Assembly (NCBI GenBank): GCA_001897515.1
Contig: MKTA01000015.1
Location: forward strand, 372,001-436,000
Length of the DNA: 64,000 nucleotides
Direction of reading: 5' to 3'
Source of the DNA: Bacteroidetes bacterium 41-46
GTDB lineage: Bacteria > Bacteroidota > Bacteroidia > Bacteroidales > UBA932
Positions within the stretch are counted from its first letter, which is position 1; each line of letters begins with the position of its first letter. The position numbers and the translations under genes are program-made. The notes beneath the pieces were generated by a model that saw nothing but the letters and a program-made list of their open reading frames with translations, had not been told where the DNA came from and searched no databases. Positions 61,894 to 64,000 of this stretch are shown in pieces.

Positions 61894-64000
61894 CTAAAAA
61901 ATGGTGATTCTCACCCCTGCACTTCCATTTATTCCAAAGCCCCAAAAACCTGTAAAGGTATTTAATGTGTGGTCTGCTCCATCACGACCCCTCTCTATAT
62001 GCTTGCTATTCAATATGTTGTTAATTGAGACGAATAGAGTTGCACTGCTTTTCCCAAACCTTTCTCTATATGAGGCTGTTGCATTCAATAGATGGTAATC
62101 AGGAAGCCTGTATGAATATGCTCTGTCGCCTGAGGTTTTTCTTGTAACAGGGTCAAAGTCTGCGTAAATTCTTGAGCTGAAATTCCAGTCTGCAGATAGT
62201 TCCAGTTTTGACCCGGCTCTGATTAGGAGTGATGCCCCTATTTGGGTCTGCGGAGAGTCTCCTACAGCAAGGCCGTCGCTGTACACATCAACCCTTCCTG
62301 CCTCCAAACCTGAATATGGGTCATAAATTATTGCTGAAACATCATTTTTCCACTTCCAGTTACCTACCGACAGGAATCCTCTAAGCTCGGCCCATCCGGA
62401 GGGTCGGTATAAAACTTCTGACTCCACCCCGTAGTGAAGAGCATCCAGCCCCTGTACCATATACCTGTGAGGGGTATCGTCCATCTGCTGCTTATAAGGA
62501 TTTGAGAGGATGCTTTTGTTTCTCCACAGGGCTCTGTAAATTGTTGTTTCAAATGAGCCCCGGTCAAAAAGAATCCTTATTCCGGCCTCTGATAGTATAT
62601 TCCTCTCATTTTTTACATTTTCGGTAATTTTATTGTTTCCGGAGGAGAAAAAAACATCAGAGTAGGGGACCCTGCTGTACGCCGCTCCGTTTAGATATAA
62701 AGAGATACTGTTTGAGGCTTTGTAAAGTGCTCCTCCTTTTATGCTGTATCCACTGCCCAGAGCTACTTTACTTTGAATATCCTCAATATAGTTATATCTG
62801 TCCCATCTGCTGTTTGAACTTCCCATAAAGGAGGCTCCGCCTCTAAGCTCCCATTTCTCCTTGCTGTATGTCACCATACCGTATATTGTCAAATGGTTAA
62901 TGGTTTTTCCATTATTTGTCCTGATGAGGTCACCCTCTTTTTTTACAGGATTTCTGCCGGCTAGTTTGGCAAGGGATTTATTCTCGTAGTCCTCATACCA
63001 AAAATCACCACCAAGCAAATCTGTAATCCGCTCCTTCTCCCAGGTTGAGTAAAATTGATAATGTAATCCGGCATTGTATGAAAGGCCGTTATCCTTATCA
63101 ATTTTTAAGTTGCTCTTAAGACCTGCCTGAGTGTGTCCGGCCAGGTAATCTGCAAAAATGCTTCTGGAAGAGCCATCTGGGTTTCTGTTCTCTGCAATGA
63201 CGCTATCCCAGTCAATTTGCCCATCTTTTATGTAATCAATAATCCTCCTACCCTTTGATTCAGACCAGCGACCCCCTCCGTTTCCGACAGATACATAGGC
63301 AGAGGTGGCAAGCTCTGTAACTTTTGAGGGTCTGTAAAAGTGATGTAGTGTAGCATATGGCTTGTGGTAGAAGTTTTTGCTGAGATTAAACGGCTCTCCT
63401 TTTTCTGAAGATGTGAGATCTCTACGATAGCCCCAGTTCTTATTGTACCTCAGCCCATATTTCTCAACTTCATTTGCCGTCAGCCTGGCTGAACGCTGCT
63501 CGTGTCTCTCAGGAGAGCCAAGCGCAGTAAAGAGAAGAGAGTTTTTGCTGTTAATGATCTTGCTTATATTTAACATATATGCCCAAGAGCTGACATCAGT
63601 CTGGTCAACATAGCCCTTTCCAAAGGCATAAGATCCAAGCAAAGAGATATTCCATCCCCCTTTAAGAGTTCCTGTGTTATAACTGATAGTGCTCTTCCCT
63701 TGACCGTAACTGGTGAAAAACAGAGATGTTGTAAGTGATGGTAGCGGACTGGGAGAGGAGGTGACTATATTGATAGTTCCCCCGACAGAGTTGTCTGATA
63801 ACATAGAGCCACCTATCCCCTTTTGTACCTGTATGGCGTGGGTGGCCTCAGCAAGCCCCAGCCAGTTGTTCCAGAACATGTTTCCGGTTACCAGTCCCGA
63901 TATTGGGATACCATTCAGCATAACAGAAATATTCTCCTGTTTGAATCCCCTGATATTTATTCTGGCATCGCCATAACTCCCGGATTCACTTGTAGCAAAT
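61894..64000 (-). CDS. TonB-dependent outer-membrane receptor, 5' end outside window
   Basis: The minus frame is open from the right edge to a stop at 61894, about 702 residues in view. The first residues in the window read ATSESGSYGDARINIRGFKQENISVMLNG, the middle of a TonB plug domain, so the signal peptide, TonB box and start lie beyond the edge; the internal ATG at 63921 is not the start. GIGGSMLSDNSVGGTINIVT is the end of the plug. The barrel continues to the C-terminus, which ends in SAGVRITIF with a terminal aromatic residue. A ~90-residue variable loop rich in charged residues suggests a specific ligand, but it cannot be named. Confidence 0.93.
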   Translation of the reverse strand, partial: FATSESGSYGDARINIRGFKQENISVMLNGIPISGLVTGNMFWNNWLGLAEATHAIQVQKGIGGSMLSDNSVGGTINIVTSSPSPLPSLTTSLFFTSYGQGKSTISYNTGTLKGGWNISLLGSYAFGKGYVDQTDVSSWAYMLNISKIINSKNSLLFTALGSPERHEQRSARLTANEVEKYGLRYNKNWGYRRDLTSSEKGEPFNLSKNFYHKPYATLHHFYRPSKVTELATSAYVSVGNGGGRWSESKGRRIIDYIKDGQIDWDSVIAENRNPDGSSRSIFADYLAGHTQAGLKSNLKIDKDNGLSYNAGLHYQFYSTWEKERITDLLGGDFWYEDYENKSLAKLAGRNPVKKEGDLIRTNNGKTINHLTIYGMVTYSKEKWELRGGASFMGSSNSRWDRYNYIEDIQSKVALGSGYSIKGGALYKASNSISLYLNGAAYSRVPYSDVFFSSGNNKITENVKNERNILSEAGIRILFDRGSFETTIYRALWRNKSILSNPYKQQMDDTPHRYMVQGLDALHYGVESEVLYRPSGWAELRGFLSVGNWKWKNDVSAIIYDPYSGLEAGRVDVYSDGLAVGDSPQTQIGASLLIRAGSKLELSADWNFSSRIYADFDPVTRKTSGDRAYSYRLPDYHLLNATASYRERFGKSSATLFVSINNILNSKHIERGRDGADHTLNTFTGFWGFGINGSAGVRITIF

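Noticed and set aside
63922-64000. Start of the TonB receptor at 63921
   Set aside because: The frame continues upstream to the window edge and encodes the conserved plug segment RINIRGF, so the ATG is internal.
1-64000. CRISPR arrays, IS elements, prophage or tRNA/rRNA genes
   Set aside because: No spaced direct repeats, transposase motifs, phage genes or clover-leaf sequences were seen on reading both strands; a formal tRNA or repeat scan was not possible.

Overview
The window reads as a compact chromosomal segment of a Bacteroidota bacterium, most likely order Bacteroidales. Four things point there. Promoters of the form TAnnTTTG sit in front of many genes, and Shine-Dalgarno sequences are weak. 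The family set is typical: patatin fused to an OMP85-type barrel, a TonB-dependent receptor, a TGS-domain nucleoside kinase, TrpB2, and an ECF sigma factor paired with an outer-membrane-barrel protein. The purH-mreBCD-mrdA-rodA order also fits. I saw no rRNA, tRNA, IS element, prophage or CRISPR array, and no stretch over 300 bases without a gene. The family and species cannot be fixed from the sequence alone.

Layout. 0-5 kb: gcvP (cut by the left edge), divergent from an acyl-CoA carboxylase carboxyltransferase and its biotin carrier. 4.7-12 kb: a minus-strand shape operon, purH-mreB-mreC-mreD-mrdA-rodA. 12-16.5 kb: ispD, an Lrp regulator, an arginase-like protein and topA. 16.6-23.2 kb: a plus-strand run of PBP1A, ddl, a metallophosphoesterase/PQQ-propeller fusion and prmC. 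23.2-25.7 kb: a tryptophan-leader attenuator, trpB2 and an EamA transporter. 25.7-31.7 kb: radA, then a serine hydrolase, an AbgT transporter and a C26 gamma-glutamyl hydrolase, then an unknown membrane protein. 31.7-39.8 kb: a long minus-strand block with rhlE, two tandem secreted paralogs that look like permuted papain-fold enzymes, a DUF1295 protein, two small proteins, a small outer-membrane barrel, a histidine kinase and a UPF0104 flippase-like protein. 39.8-48.3 kb: a PfkB kinase, a deoxynucleoside kinase, pcm, an MBL hydrolase, a lytic transglycosylase, uvrA and a nucleoside kinase. 48.3-53 kb: an EnvC-like protein and a TPR protein, divergent from an ECF sigma factor and its barrel-bearing partner. 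53-64 kb: a GT2 glycosyltransferase, murF, dut, a polysaccharide flippase, patatin-OMP85, a lipoprotein cyclophilin, an Mla-type ABC pair and a TonB receptor (cut by the right edge).

Cell envelope construction is the main theme: Rod complex, PBP1A, PBP2, Ddl, MurF, EnvC-like protein, lytic transglycosylase, flippase, Mla-type ABC and outer-membrane barrels. The most informative non-coding element is upstream of trpB2. It has a promoter directly after the prmC stop codon, a 29-codon leader peptide with three consecutive Trp codons, a perfect 9-bp hairpin after them, a competing 7-bp pairing, and a strong GC hairpin followed by seven T. This is the anatomy of ribosome-mediated transcription attenuation, and it ties the stand-alone TrpB2 to tryptophan supply. 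Genes are packed tightly: four convergent pairs overlap at their 3' ends, and no intrinsic terminator was seen at the convergent junctions examined.
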